DNA of 64,000 nucleotides from Chloroflexi bacterium TSY (GCA_019217005.1 JAHBNG010000008.1:124001-188000), one strand, 5' to 3'; numbered from the stretch's first letter, positions 53,399 through 63,156 are shown. Numbers and translations are program-made. The notes: generated from the sequence alone by a model not told the origin.

Positions 53399-54868
53399 CT
53401 AAAACACTATTTGATGGGTGACCGCACTACTACCCTTCGGTCCACTGCCAAGCCAGCCGGCAATGATGGCGGAAAAGAGACCCGCTCGTCCGCCAACGTG
53501 GACAATGTGCAATCCACTGGGGCGAAATTTGGTGACAGTTGTTCTGCCTTGCTTTGTTTGAGGCCCTGGTGAGTTTTCAGTCGAATCTCCCACCTCATTG
53601 GTACGTTTCTTAAAACGAGTCGACATTTCGTCCGCTGGAAAGGTAAGAAGCTCGGTTAATTCCTGTCGTAGCCGATCTTTAGACCAGCCTGCCTCGCGAA
53701 AGATCCGTCCATGCTCCGGCGAAATGGCCAGAATTGCGTCGGAGGCCATCACCACGTTGGCATGTCCAACGGTGCGCAAACTCGCAGCCAATGATTGCGC
53801 CAAGGACTCTGGCGTTCGTGAATTTTGATCTGAGATGCCCTGCACGCCATCACCAGCAAAGAGTGTGACAGTGGAAGTTCCCTCTGCAAACCCTCGTTCA
53901 ACCGAGAGAGACTCCCAAGGTGATTCTTCTTCATTTTCGGCAAAGCAGAAGGTATATTTACCCGGATTGCCCATACAAGAGCGGTCGATCCGGCCTGGCT
54001 TACCACCGCCGACATTACGAATTACTAACTGCAGCGCCCGTCCAATCGTGGCATTGGCGCGATTGCCTTGCCCAAATGCATTGACACCTGAATTCATGCC
54101 AATGGCTTTGGTCACTGGCCCATTGACGATCACAACTGGTCCCGAAAACCAGGTCGTTGCCAACACCCCGTGCATGCAGAATGCATCAATACATGCTGCC
54201 TCTACTGCTGCCAACACAACCGGTAGATATTCCGGTTTGCAGCCAGCCATAACGGCATTGATCGCTACTTTCTCGACGCTACAGGCTACTTGGTTTGGTG
54301 GGATCACGCCAACAATTTCATCCGGCTGACGGCTGGTTCCTTGCAGCATACGCAAGACTCGCTCTGGCGTTGGTGGTACAACGGGAAGACCATCGCTCCA
54401 GTCACGGTCAAAGCAAGCTTCAATTTCATCCTCGAGGGAGGCCAAATCGATCTGACGAGCCTGGATGCCAGTTTGTCCAAATTTTGTCACAAGTCGTTCG
54501 GCGATTCCGGGTTCGACACTCTTCGAACCACAGCCCGGTTTCTGCTCTGGCAATTCTGCACCCAACCCGGCCAAGCCCGTCATGGCACGCCACTCGGTTC
54601 TATTCCAGCCGATGGTCCGCGCAACTTCTTCACCGTTCTGAACTTGAATTAAGGTTGGCACTATCTCGATGTCAAGCTGAAAAGAATTCTCCAGTTCCTG
54701 ATCATAGAGAACATCGGGAACACCAGCAGGAAAGGCTGGATCGTCTTGCGTATAAATTGTCAGTTTATTGCTCGCTCGTGCGATTTCCACCATCGCTGGT
54801 TCAATAAGCACGCAGGTTGGACAATCTCGTTTACAGACAATGACAAAACCGTCATCTATTGGGAGCAT
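53399..54868 (-). CDS. Thioredoxin-like domain fused to a conserved domain of unknown function
   Basis: A 489-residue cytoplasmic protein. Residues 1-105 are a thioredoxin-like fold with the cysteine cluster CKRDCPTC (Cys12, Cys16, Cys19) and the cis-Pro strand IEIVPTLIQV. A linker follows, then a conserved domain from about residue 135: FDRDWSDGLPVVPPTPERVL, NQVACSVEKVAINAVMAGCK, ACIDAFCMHGVLATTWFSGP, INSGVNAFGQGNRANATIGR-type Gly-rich loop and GKYTFCFAENEEESPWESLS. Several Cys, Asn and Gly clusters suggest an enzyme, possibly with a thiol or metal centre. I do not recognise the family by name. It precedes the acid-sugar kinase in the same operon, so a role in the same pathway is likely. Confidence 0.6.
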   Translation of the reverse strand: MLPIDDGFVIVCKRDCPTCVLIEPAMVEIARASNKLTIYTQDDPAFPAGVPDVLYDQELENSFQLDIEIVPTLIQVQNGEEVARTIGWNRTEWRAMTGLAGLGAELPEQKPGCGSKSVEPGIAERLVTKFGQTGIQARQIDLASLEDEIEACFDRDWSDGLPVVPPTPERVLRMLQGTSRQPDEIVGVIPPNQVACSVEKVAINAVMAGCKPEYLPVVLAAVEAACIDAFCMHGVLATTWFSGPVVIVNGPVTKAIGMNSGVNAFGQGNRANATIGRALQLVIRNVGGGKPGRIDRSCMGNPGKYTFCFAENEEESPWESLSVERGFAEGTSTVTLFAGDGVQGISDQNSRTPESLAQSLAASLRTVGHANVVMASDAILAISPEHGRIFREAGWSKDRLRQELTELLTFPADEMSTRFKKRTNEVGDSTENSPGPQTKQGRTTVTKFRPSGLHIVHVGGRAGLFSAIIAGWLGSGPKGSSAVTHQIVF

Positions 54869-54917
54869 AGGGTCTGTCTTTCTTTTTGCTCAGTGATAGC
54901 GTTCATTTTTCTATACT

Positions 54918-55132
54918 CAGTAGATCCAAATTTGGCGTTTTTGGCGATTTTCAGTCGAGATTGCAGGGATTTTGGAGTCATTTATTCAGATTTCGGTTAC
55001 AGAAAACAACCTATTTCATATCTGAAAATCGCCCAAATCTAACGCAAAAACTAGATATCGACCGGCAAATTTGTATTTATGTCAACTGTTTAGCCAGAAT
55101 TCTCTCTCAAAACCTGAAATTTGGATCTACTG
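54918..55132. mobile_element. 215-bp MITE (family B), copy 2
   Basis: Same 16-bp ends as at 50523, flanked by ATACT (54913-54917, 55133-55137). It lies in the promoter region of the 53399-51940 operon, about 50 bp upstream of its first ATG, so it may have changed that operon's expression. Confidence 0.95.
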
Positions 55133-55263
55133 ATACTAGATTGTGATGAAAACTATCGCTTTACCAAATAAAGCAAAATCATGTTTTCATACAGAGATCG
55201 GTTTGGGAGGGATTATAAAATAGTAACATAACGTAGACTCTCAAGGAAAAAGAAAGCACCCTC

Positions 55264-56982
55264 TCATTCAATTGCCTGACCAAAGTGATCCCCTGACTCA
55301 GCTGACCCATCAATTCCAGACGTATTTTGATCCCAACGTTGATCATCTCGACTCGATAACCCGCTGGCGGTTCCATACAGAATATTGACCGCACCGGCAT
55401 CTGGGATATCCTCGATATCTTCAAAGGGAACGCCAATTGCCAGATCGACATAACAACCATCCTGATTGTAGTCACCTGTTGTCAAAGCACGGCCGAACTG
55501 ATCCCCTGACTCGGCTGAACCTGCCACCCCAGAGGAACTCTGATCCCATCTCTGTTCATTATTGGCTGAGAGACCAACTGGCGAGCCATACAATATGTTG
55601 ACGGCGCCAGCGTTTGAGGCTCCATTGACATCTTCCTCCGGCACACCAATGGCCAGCTCATCATACCCATCGCCATTGAAATCCCCTGCAGCCAAAGCTC
55701 GTCCAAACTGATCTCCCGATTCCGCAGACCCAGAGATCCCCGAACTGTCCTGGTGCCATTTCTGACTCCCCACAACTGTCAAACCGAACGGAGAGCCATA
55801 GAGAACCGTCACTGCCCCAGCATTGTTTTCATCCTCTATATCTTCTTCCGCGATACCAATTGCAAGATCCGCGAGTCCATCACCATTGAAATCCCCGGCA
55901 ACCAAAGCCTTGCCGAATTTGTCATCATGCTCCCCAGATCCTTCGATGCCAGGACTATCTTGATGCCAAAGCTGATTTCCATTGGCGTTCAGTCCAGCTG
56001 GCGAACCATAGAGTACGTGAACAGCTCCAGCATTTGTTGCCCCAATGTTTTCCTCAGGCACTCCGACTGCCAAGTCGGCATATCCGTCTCGATTGAAATC
56101 ACCCGCCGCCAGCGATTGACCAAAACGATCCTTATTTTCGACCACATCAAAAATCGCAAAGCTGTTTTGGTGCCAAAACTGGTTGCCAGAGGCAGTAAGT
56201 CCCGTCGACGTCCCATAGAGTACATTCACAGCGCCTGCATCAGATTCGCCATCGATATTTTCTTCTGGTGCGCCAATGGCCAAATCGGCATACCGATCAC
56301 CATTGAAGTCTGCTGCGATTAGGGTGCGTCCAAACTGATCATCATCGCTGGCATCATCGGCAATGCCCGAACTATCTTGACTCCAGCGCTGATCATCATC
56401 GTCGTCTAATCCTTCTGTGGACCCATATAAAATATTCACGGCTCCAGCATCTGAATCATCGCCCAGGTTTTCATAAGGAGCGCCAATGGCCAAATCGGTG
56501 AAACCATCATCATTAAAATCACCTGCAGCTACTGCCCGGCCAAATTGATCATCCCGTTCAACTGAGCCAGAGATTCCTGGTGTGTCCTGATCCCAACGCT
56601 GATCATCATCCTCGTCTATGCCACCCGACGAGCCAAACAGAACAATAACAGCGCCTGCATCGGGGATATCACGAACGTCTTCCTCCGGTATGCCGATTGC
56701 TAGATCGCTATATCCATCTCCATCAAAATCGGCAAATGGTGGAATGGGTATGATGACCTGATAGGAAAAGAACGGAAAAAAGATGACGTGTGAATTGCTC
56801 TCGTCGTTGGCATTTGCTACTGAACCGAAATAGAAAAATCCAACGAGAACAGATGCTACGAGAACAGATGCTTTCTGGATCGATCGAACTTGGCCCCGCC
56901 AGAACCCAAATGGGATCCATGAAGGCCGCGGATGAACACGAAGATTTGTTTTGTCTTGGGAATGCAGAGAATGAATATTCAT
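55264..56982 (-). CDS. Exported seven-bladed FG-GAP (integrin-alpha-like) beta-propeller
   Basis: A 572-residue protein with an N-terminal hydrophobic anchor or signal (SVLVASVLVGFFYFGSVANA). Seven repeats of about 68 residues follow, each with a calcium loop (DFNGDGYADLAIG, DFDGDGYSDLAIG), AGAVNILYGS and W-x-Q-D-S/T-G. The first blade lacks its FG strand and the last ends SGDHFGQAIE, supplying that missing strand, so the propeller is closed 'velcro' fashion and the C-terminus is native despite its abrupt end. Such propellers bind ligands or partner proteins in a calcium-dependent way at the cell surface. The long direct repeats in this gene are coding, not a CRISPR. Confidence 0.9.
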   Translation of the reverse strand: MNIHSLHSQDKTNLRVHPRPSWIPFGFWRGQVRSIQKASVLVASVLVGFFYFGSVANANDESNSHVIFFPFFSYQVIIPIPPFADFDGDGYSDLAIGIPEEDVRDIPDAGAVIVLFGSSGGIDEDDDQRWDQDTPGISGSVERDDQFGRAVAAGDFNDDGFTDLAIGAPYENLGDDSDAGAVNILYGSTEGLDDDDDQRWSQDSSGIADDASDDDQFGRTLIAADFNGDRYADLAIGAPEENIDGESDAGAVNVLYGTSTGLTASGNQFWHQNSFAIFDVVENKDRFGQSLAAGDFNRDGYADLAVGVPEENIGATNAGAVHVLYGSPAGLNANGNQLWHQDSPGIEGSGEHDDKFGKALVAGDFNGDGLADLAIGIAEEDIEDENNAGAVTVLYGSPFGLTVVGSQKWHQDSSGISGSAESGDQFGRALAAGDFNGDGYDELAIGVPEEDVNGASNAGAVNILYGSPVGLSANNEQRWDQSSSGVAGSAESGDQFGRALTTGDYNQDGCYVDLAIGVPFEDIEDIPDAGAVNILYGTASGLSSRDDQRWDQNTSGIDGSAESGDHFGQAIE

Positions 56983-57297
56983 TATTGGTGTATGGTCTCT
57001 CAGAAGAACTCACTTCCCTTTCCAGCCCCTCTTTGTAGGGAAAGTATCATCACTACTCTATACCTACCGGTTTGTCTTAGCATTTGTATTTTGACACATC
57101 CTCAATAGTACTTTCGACCTATTTCATCCTCAATCTGACTATAATAAACTTATATCGAGTTTATCAGGTGGTATCCCAAATTGTGTGTAAATTCGCTTTC
57201 TCTCCGAGGGACCAAGTAGCTTTTGCACAATTTAGGGTATATCTCCATTTATGAAAGTCATACACATTTCTTATTGATCATTTTGTGGAGGCAAGAT
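56983..57297. other. Divergent spacer with a short palindrome
   Basis: Holds the 70-bp palindrome listed at 57171-57240 and the ribosome binding site (GGAGG, 57287-57291) of the lipoprotein gene. Otherwise empty. Confidence 0.5.
57171..57240. repeat. 70-bp palindrome with IS256-like ends
   Basis: GTATCCCAAATTGTGTGTAAA on the left, and GTATACCCTAAATTGTGC-like ends read from the right. Compare the elements at 37763 and 61245. Located 58 bp before a lipoprotein start. Confidence 0.55.
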
Positions 57298-57529
57298 ATG
57301 AGACAAATGTTGAAATTATTGGTTATTACACTTGTTGCAATGGGCTTAGCGGCCTGCGGCGGCTCAAGTGAACCCGATCCTGATTTAATTGCTCTTGCTG
57401 TACAAGCAACCGTGGATGCAATGCCAACACCTGAGCCACAGATCGTTGAAGTAGAAGTGACGCGGATTGTGGAAGTTGTCGTCATGCCTGAACCTACCGC
57501 ATCTGCCAATGCCGAAACTGTATCTACAG

Positions 57530-59289
57530 CAGTTACAGCAAAAGTCGGGTACAGAAATATTATGACAAGTAAATGATTGCGACCAAAAAGAGATAAATTG
57601 AAGACCTCCGGAAGAAAAGGCTAGAATAGGAGAGGCCAAGGAGGTCCGGAAAAATGCGCAAAAAGAAGGAGAAGCAGGTAGAGAAACGATACTACCGACC
57701 AACAAAGAAGCGCTGTCCGAACTGCAAAAGCAAACTGAAAAGAAGCTATAAATTATGGCATAAGTATCTGGAAACACTGGAGGGCAGATATTATGTGGTA
57801 AGTCATGGATATCGGTGTCAAAATGAGAACTGCTTGCAGCAAGAAGTGGTCTATCGTTCCCAAGAAGCAGAAGAGTTGGGTGTACCCGAATGCGGTTATG
57901 GGTTAGATGTAATCGTCGAAATAGGATACCAACGATTTTGGCATCAACGAAGAGTGGCCGAAATCCATAAAGGACTAAAAGAGCGGATAACGATATCTGA
58001 AAGACAAGTGCTGAACTTAATCGGTACATTTTTAGCCTTGTTGCGAGCTGGACAGCCAGCGAAGGTAGTAAACCAGCAGAAAAAATGGAAAAGGTTGGGC
58101 GGACTAATCCTCTCCATAGATGGGATGCAACCAGAGAAAGGAAGTCCAGCGCTCTATGTGGTTCGAGAAGTCCAGTTAGACATCACTTTGATGGCAGAAG
58201 TGTTGGAATCAGGGACTCACAAGACTCTGGTTTCAGCACTGTTGGAACCGATAAACGAATGGGAAATCCCTATCAAGGGCATCATCAGTGACGCCCAGGA
58301 AAACATCCAACTTGCTGTTGCTCAAGTGTGGCCGAATTGCCCCCATCAGACTTGTCAGTTCCATTGCATTAAAGAAGCTGGGCGACTCACTTATGCGCTT
58401 GACCGTACAATGAAAACTCAACTCAAAAAGAAGCTGCGTGGCTTTTTGAATCGGGTCTACAAAACAGTTCGAGAATTGGCGGAAACCGATCCCTACAAAG
58501 CAGTTCTTTTGCAATATACTCGCTATCTGCGGTTCACTTTATTGACAAGAGGATTGGCTCCTTTTGAATTAGGTGGCTTACAGATGGTTCAACAATTAAT
58601 CACGATTGAAGCATCATTATTACGGGCTCAGGAAAAAGGGGGCATCCGTTACTGACCCGCTTAATCAAGATTGCTGGTTTTCATCGTTTTTGCACTGTTC
58701 AAGCCAACCGCTTACGACGGCAACTTGGGTGGTTGGTGGCACTCCAACGGCTTTTGTCGCCTGACTCTCAAGCTGACGACCAGGTACAGGTCACTGCTCA
58801 TTCCGTTGCATCAGCTGTTGATCAATATTTAGTCGCACTGACACAGGATACGACTCTCGATGACGCAGATCGCTCGATTGTTCAGCATATCAACACAACA
58901 TTTCGCAACCGTTGGTGGGGGCTCTTTGTCTGCTACGATGTCTCGGGTCTTCCTTCCACTAACAATGCCCTGGAGGGCTTCTTTGGCCGCTTGAAAACCA
59001 ATCAACGACTTATCACTGGACGCAAAAGTGTTAATAACTTCGTCCTTCGCTATGGCTCTTCCGGCTGCGATCCGTTGACCGGTCCGCTTATTTATTTGAA
59101 CGGCAACGTTTACATTCGATCCTGGCTGAACGCAAAGATTATTTTCGCTTTTGCCATCACCTTGATTCAGTCGTTTCTGAACTTGAAATCGCTTGGGAGT
59201 CTGCTCTTCTTTCAAATACAAATCGTCATGATTCTGACTCCCCTTCTAACTCAACATAATAAATTTGTACCCGACTTTTGCTGTAACTG
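57530..59289 (+). mobile_element. 1.76-kb IS with 8-bp target duplication (MULE/IS256-related or unassigned)
   Basis: Ends CAGTTACAGCAAAAGTCGGG (continuing TACA) and its exact complement, with an 8-bp duplication ATCTACAG (57522-57529, 59290-59297). One transposase gene fills it but carries a frameshift near 58640. Confidence 0.92.
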
Positions 59290-59290
59290 A
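57654..59290 (+). pseudogene. Transposase of the 1.76-kb IS, frameshifted
   Basis: The N-terminus has a zinc-ribbon-like pair (RCPNCKSKL and RCQNENCLQ). A transposase core follows with LSIDGMQPEKGSPALYVVRE (first Asp), GIISDAQENIQLAVAQVWPN (second Asp), CPHQTCQFHCIKEAGRLTYA (Cys/His block common to Mutator-like enzymes) and STNNALEGFFGRLKTNQRLI (catalytic Glu). Two frames join at an AAAAAGGGGG run near 58638, where one base is missing or a -1 shift is needed (EKGG to HPLLTRLIKIAGF). The last codons run into the terminal repeat. The family assignment to MULE/IS256-related is tentative. Confidence 0.85.
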
Positions 59291-60192
59291 TCTACAGACG
59301 GGCAGGAAACTACATCGAGTGAGGACAATGTCGCGCTAACCCATAGCTCAGACAAGAGCGGCGAAAGCGGTGCCGAAGAGAGTGATGAAGGCGGTACAGA
59401 TTCAGATTCCGCCTTGGATGAGGAAGAGTTCGTTCAGTTCGCTGGCACATGCCCCGCTCAATCTGCAAATCAATTTGTTCAAATTAGTATGGCCGGAGTT
59501 GATGCAGAACACCCTGACTCTGCTCACGGTGACTTCAAATTGGATCTACGCAACTATCAACAAACCGATGCTGTACTGGACTTTGTTGAATTGGGCGGAG
59601 TTGGCTCAGATCCACCGCAGTTAGCGGCTATTTTTGCGGATCGTCGACAGCCTGGATTTACATCCGTCCATCGCGTATTCAAATGGGATTGGGAGTGTGG
59701 TGACCATGGCTGTGCCACAACCGAATTTACCGATAAGTTTGATGTATCGTTAGCTGGATTGGCCACCAACCCCGGTGAAACCATCAGCATTCCAAGCACG
59801 AATGCCGAGAGCTTCGATGGAGGGTTTATTGCCGCAGTTCTCTATGCCGAGCCAACACGTTTGACTGTGGCATACACTCGCGACGGCACGGTTGCGAACG
59901 GCTACTCAGCTCATCTAGAGAATTTCTGTGTCGATCCGAATCTTGTTGCACTTTATCGGCAGCTGAATGCGGCTGGACGAGGTGAACTTCCGGGGCTTAA
60001 GAGAGGCGAAATTGTCGGCTCTGCTTTCGAGCATGAAATCTTAGTCGCCATCCGCGACAAAGGCACCTTTATGGACCCGCGGTCACGTGGAGATTGGTGG
60101 CGATAGGATTTTACGATTTTAGATTTGCGAAGAGGCTCAGAAGTTCGGCTAATGATCGGTCTTGGTGATGTCCGGCTACGAACTACCAGCCA

Positions 60193-60475
60193 CTAACTAC
60201 CCTCCGGCACGAGCGCAATACAATCGACAGACAGGGCTGCACGTCCAAGATTGGATTGCGCTGTTGTGCGGGCCGGATATGGCTCGACGGCAAATTGTTC
60301 ATAGACTTCATTCAGAACGGGAAAGTCGTCCATATCTTCCAGGAAAACAGTAACTTTGACGGCATATTCCCATGAAGTACCTGCTTCTTCCAAAAGGGTT
60401 GTAATATTCTGAAAGACTTTTTGAGCCTGTTCACGAAACGGTCCTTGCCAGTCTCCAAAACAATACCAAGATCCT
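60193..60475 (-). pseudogene. RidA (YjgF/UK114) C-terminal fragment
   Basis: The minus strand encodes REQAQKVFQNITTLLEEAGT, WEYAVKVTVFLEDMDDFPVL, NEVYEQF and YPARTTAQSNLGRAALSVDC IALVPEGS, a clean match to the last two-thirds of RidA proteins (including the Arg of the P-A-R-T motif and the final E). The first third is missing. The fragment is joined to the dehydrogenase gene in a different frame, so it is untranslated or made only from an internal start. RidA deaminates reactive enamine/imine intermediates and is often found in amino- or keto-acid operons. Confidence 0.85.
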
Positions 60476-61223
60476 TGACCCATATATTGACGGCGCTAAG
60501 TGGCGTGTAATCGTCTTCCAAAACATGAGGCATTCGGTTTTGAAACATCCAAGAAGATCCGGCACTTGTGCTGATCACGTCGTAAATCTTATGCGGGTCA
60601 ACGCCTGCTTTTGCGCCAAATGCCATCGCCTCCGCTGCTGTCACAATGTGAACGCCCGCCAGCAATTGGTTAATCATCTTCATGGTGGAGCCAAGCCCAC
60701 ATTCATCTCCCATGCGATGAACATCTGCGGCAATTGCATCGAGTATGACAGCAACTTTGTCGAAGACAGAGGGTTTCCCTGATGCCATAACGCTTAAGGT
60801 TCCATCGGCGGCGCGCAACGGTCCACCACTGACCGGCGCATCGAGCATATTCAGGCTATGGTCTTCCAGTCGCGTTGCTAACTCACTCGCATAGGCTGGT
60901 TTAACAGTGCTACAGAGCATCACGGTGCTATCGGGTTTAAGCACTGAAACAGCCCCACCGGACGAATCCGAACTCTTACCAAAAAGAACTGTTTCTACCT
61001 GCTCGGCATTGACGACCATTAGGATAAAGACATCAACATTTGTTGCTGCTTCAACCACCGTCGTCGCGGCAAGTCCTCCCGCTGCTTGGAGCGTTTCGAG
61101 CGCACTAGGGCGTATATCGTAACCACAAACTGGTAGCCCAGCTTCCAAGAGGGAGCGCACCATCCCCATCCCCATTGCACCTAATCCAACAAAACCGATC
61201 ATTGGTGATACTGATTGTGACAT
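60312..61223 (-). CDS. 3-hydroxyisobutyrate/threonate dehydrogenase family protein, C-terminus replaced by deletion
   Basis: A 303-residue frame, of which about the first 255 residues are a beta-hydroxyacid dehydrogenase. It has the Rossmann motif GFVGLGAMGMGM (10-21), substrate loop DAPVSGGPLRAADGTLSVMA (128-147) and catalytic Lys182 in GSTMKMINQLLAGVHI. After VNIWVKDLGIVL it switches to ETGKDRFVNRLKK..., which is RidA-coding DNA read out of frame. The final helices of the dehydrogenase are therefore lost and about 48 residues are nonsense. The active-site residues are intact but folding may fail. It is related to LtnD-type threonate dehydrogenases, which act with DUF1537 kinases like the one at 51940. 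Confidence 0.82.
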   Translation of the reverse strand: MSQSVSPMIGFVGLGAMGMGMVRSLLEAGLPVCGYDIRPSALETLQAAGGLAATTVVEAATNVDVFILMVVNAEQVETVLFGKSSDSSGGAVSVLKPDSTVMLCSTVKPAYASELATRLEDHSLNMLDAPVSGGPLRAADGTLSVMASGKPSVFDKVAVILDAIAADVHRMGDECGLGSTMKMINQLLAGVHIVTAAEAMAFGAKAGVDPHKIYDVISTSAGSSWMFQNRMPHVLEDDYTPLSAVNIWVKDLGIVLETGKDRFVNRLKKSFRILQPFWKKQVLHGNMPSKLLFSWKIWTTFPF

Positions 61224-61244
61224 GATGCATCCTCTCTTTGATGA

Positions 61245-61315
61245 TATACCATAAATTGTGTGATAGCTACTTTGTCTCTTAGAGGGAGATCAGATCTACA
61301 CACAATTTGGAATAC
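61245..61315. repeat. 71-bp palindrome with IS256-like ends
   Basis: ATACCATAAATTGTGTG on the left and GTATTCCAAATTGTGTG read from the right, with internal CTACTTTGTCTC and AGAGGGAGA arms. It lies in the 98-bp gap between the PucR gene and the dehydrogenase gene, both on the minus strand, and could form an mRNA hairpin there. Confidence 0.55.
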
Positions 61316-61321
61316 GCTCCT

Positions 61322-63139
61322 TTATTTCATGACTGGACGTAACTTCAGCGCTAGCTGTAACGAGAAACGTGCATCTGGATCATTGAGATCAAGCCTAGTA
61401 ATAGATGCAATGCGTTCCAAGCGATAAGTGAGTGTATTGCGATGAATGTGTAGGCGAGAGGCTGTTTGGCTTAGGTTTCCGTGACATTCGAAGAATGCTT
61501 CGAGCGTTGAAACCAGCTCCGCGTTATGATCGACATCATGGTCGATCAGTTTGCCAAGTGTTTTTAGATAGAAACGCGAGGCTTCCATATTGCCACTGAG
61601 CGCCGTTAGAAGCTTGTAGAACTCAAGATCCCCAAAGTAGGTGATTGGGTTGCCTTTCCATTGACGCCCGATGCGCCAACTTTCGCGGGCTTGTTGCAGA
61701 CTATTGATCCATCGAGAAGGTTGGCTTTCTGGCCGCCCGATGCCAATCACAATCTCGGCCCCGATTGTGGTAGCGTGAATCTGTTCCGCAAATTCTTGTG
61801 CAATTGGCTTGAGTTCACGTCCGCTTTTGGGATTATCGATCGGCCAAAATAGTACAACTCCTTCATCTCGGAAGCTAAGCGGGGTCGCGATCGAATGTTC
61901 TTCCGTAAGACGTGTAAGTGGACGAGGCCAATCTGGAATGTGTGCTGCTTGCACGATCCATGCCACATGCGGACGTCTTAGTTCATATCCTAGAGACGCA
62001 CCACGTTGAATCCATGCTTCTTCGTCTGAAATTTCAGATGTTAAAAGTTCATCCAAAAAAGCAGCACGCATCCGCTCCGCAGCCACATCGATGGCATTTT
62101 GTTTTGCCCATTCAAGCGCCGCTGCTGCTGTACATTGCCGTATCGCGATCTCTTCGACAGCCGAGATCTCATGTCCCGCATTGCCTTCCATTCGCAGAAG
62201 AAGACAGTAGCCTCGAACTGATTCGTTGCCCAAAATTGGTGAGACGAGTGCCTCGTGAACTGGAAAGGCAGTAAGCCCCGCTCCGTTTAGCTGAGAGGTC
62301 GAGCTGGATGGAGATTGTTCATGGATCCCAATTTGCTGATTGTTTGCTGCACCCTCTTCGAATACAAGTGTTTCGAGACTGCTGTCCACTGATGTTAATA
62401 CCTCAGAAGTTTTTGTTGGTTGTGTATCTGATGGCGTAATTGTGACAGGAGTCGACGAGATTGGCATAATCCCGATTGCCTCTGCAAGTTTGTCCCGTTG
62501 TTGCGTTGCTGCCCAACTTTGTAAGGCAGTGATATTTGGTAGGTTGGCGAGTAGACGTTCGTAAAGTGCTCCTTCCAGGAAATCGAGACCCACGGCAGCT
62601 GCTAAATTTCCGTTTTCGCGTAGTAAAATAAATGGCTGTTGGGCAAATGCTTGGATCAAGTCGGCAATTTTTTCTAATCCACCTCCATCTAGGGCAACGT
62701 GGTTCAATTGGTGCTGCAAGTCAGCAGAACGCTGTGCAATATAGCCAGCGCGATCCACGATCAGACGAATGACTCTGCGTTCGATCTGAACCAGCGGCTC
62801 GGAATCCGGTAACTGAAACAGGGCAATATTATCCGCTTTTGCGGCCCGGATTGCTGTATTGGTGACTGACCCCAATACGGCAATTGCCGATACGCGTGCG
62901 CTCTGTAGGCCACGAACAACCCGATCGAGCCGCATCTGGGGATCCAGCCGTCGCAAGTCTTCCATATCGATCAATGCAAACTCGTCCCCATCTAATTTGG
63001 GAAAGGCTGGTGGACTTGGACGCAAACTACAGGCCCAACTTACGCTACGATTCAGCCATTGTTCTCCAACAAGAAGTGTGGTTTCTGCTGGAAGTGCAAG
63101 CCGATATATATCTTCTATTGTTGCTGAGTTTCGATACAT
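61322..63139 (-). CDS. PucR-family transcriptional regulator
   Basis: A 605-residue regulator from the ATG at 63139 (a longer reading adds about 50 residues from non-coding DNA). The N-terminus is the PucR sensory domain (SATIEDIYRLALPAETTLLV, LNRSVSWACSLRPSPP, DRVVRGLQSARVSAIAVL). The middle has a low-complexity Thr/Ser segment and a GGDEF-like PucR linker domain. The C-terminus is the HTH_30 domain (LEAFFECHGNLSQTASRLHI, HRNTLTYRLERIASITRLDL). PucR proteins usually activate catabolic genes for purines, amino acids or sugar acids. It lies 98 bp upstream of the dehydrogenase gene on the same strand, so local control of that gene is likely. Confidence 0.88.
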   Translation of the reverse strand: MYRNSATIEDIYRLALPAETTLLVGEQWLNRSVSWACSLRPSPPAFPKLDGDEFALIDMEDLRRLDPQMRLDRVVRGLQSARVSAIAVLGSVTNTAIRAAKADNIALFQLPDSEPLVQIERRVIRLIVDRAGYIAQRSADLQHQLNHVALDGGGLEKIADLIQAFAQQPFILLRENGNLAAAVGLDFLEGALYERLLANLPNITALQSWAATQQRDKLAEAIGIMPISSTPVTITPSDTQPTKTSEVLTSVDSSLETLVFEEGAANNQQIGIHEQSPSSSTSQLNGAGLTAFPVHEALVSPILGNESVRGYCLLLRMEGNAGHEISAVEEIAIRQCTAAAALEWAKQNAIDVAAERMRAAFLDELLTSEISDEEAWIQRGASLGYELRRPHVAWIVQAAHIPDWPRPLTRLTEEHSIATPLSFRDEGVVLFWPIDNPKSGRELKPIAQEFAEQIHATTIGAEIVIGIGRPESQPSRWINSLQQARESWRIGRQWKGNPITYFGDLEFYKLLTALSGNMEASRFYLKTLGKLIDHDVDHNAELVSTLEAFFECHGNLSQTASRLHIHRNTLTYRLERIASITRLDLNDPDARFSLQLALKLRPVMK

Positions 63140-63156
63140 GATGGCCGTGCTCAGTC

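Larger units (their letters stand above)
57298..60106 (+). pseudogene. Surface lipoprotein of unknown function, split by an IS
   Basis: Signal peptide and lipobox MRQMLKLLVITLVAMGLAAC GGSS, then VEVEVTRIVEVVVMPEPTAS, a motif typical of Chloroflexota extracellular lipoproteins. At 57530 a 1760-bp IS enters; the rest continues at 59298 with DGQETTSSEDNVALTHSSDK, an acidic Ser/Gly/Glu linker and a domain of about 200 residues (VQISMAGVDAEHPDSAHGDF, VHRVFKWDWECGDHGCATTE, FCVDPNLVALYRQLNAAGRG). Removing the IS and one ATCTACAG joins ETVSTDGQETTS in frame. The domain with its two close cysteines is not one I know. The gene is probably silent as it stands. Confidence 0.88.

Noticed and set aside
55264..56982. 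Long direct repeats resembling a repeat array
   Set aside because: They encode seven FG-GAP blades in one continuous frame with varying third positions; there are no spacers of CRISPR size.
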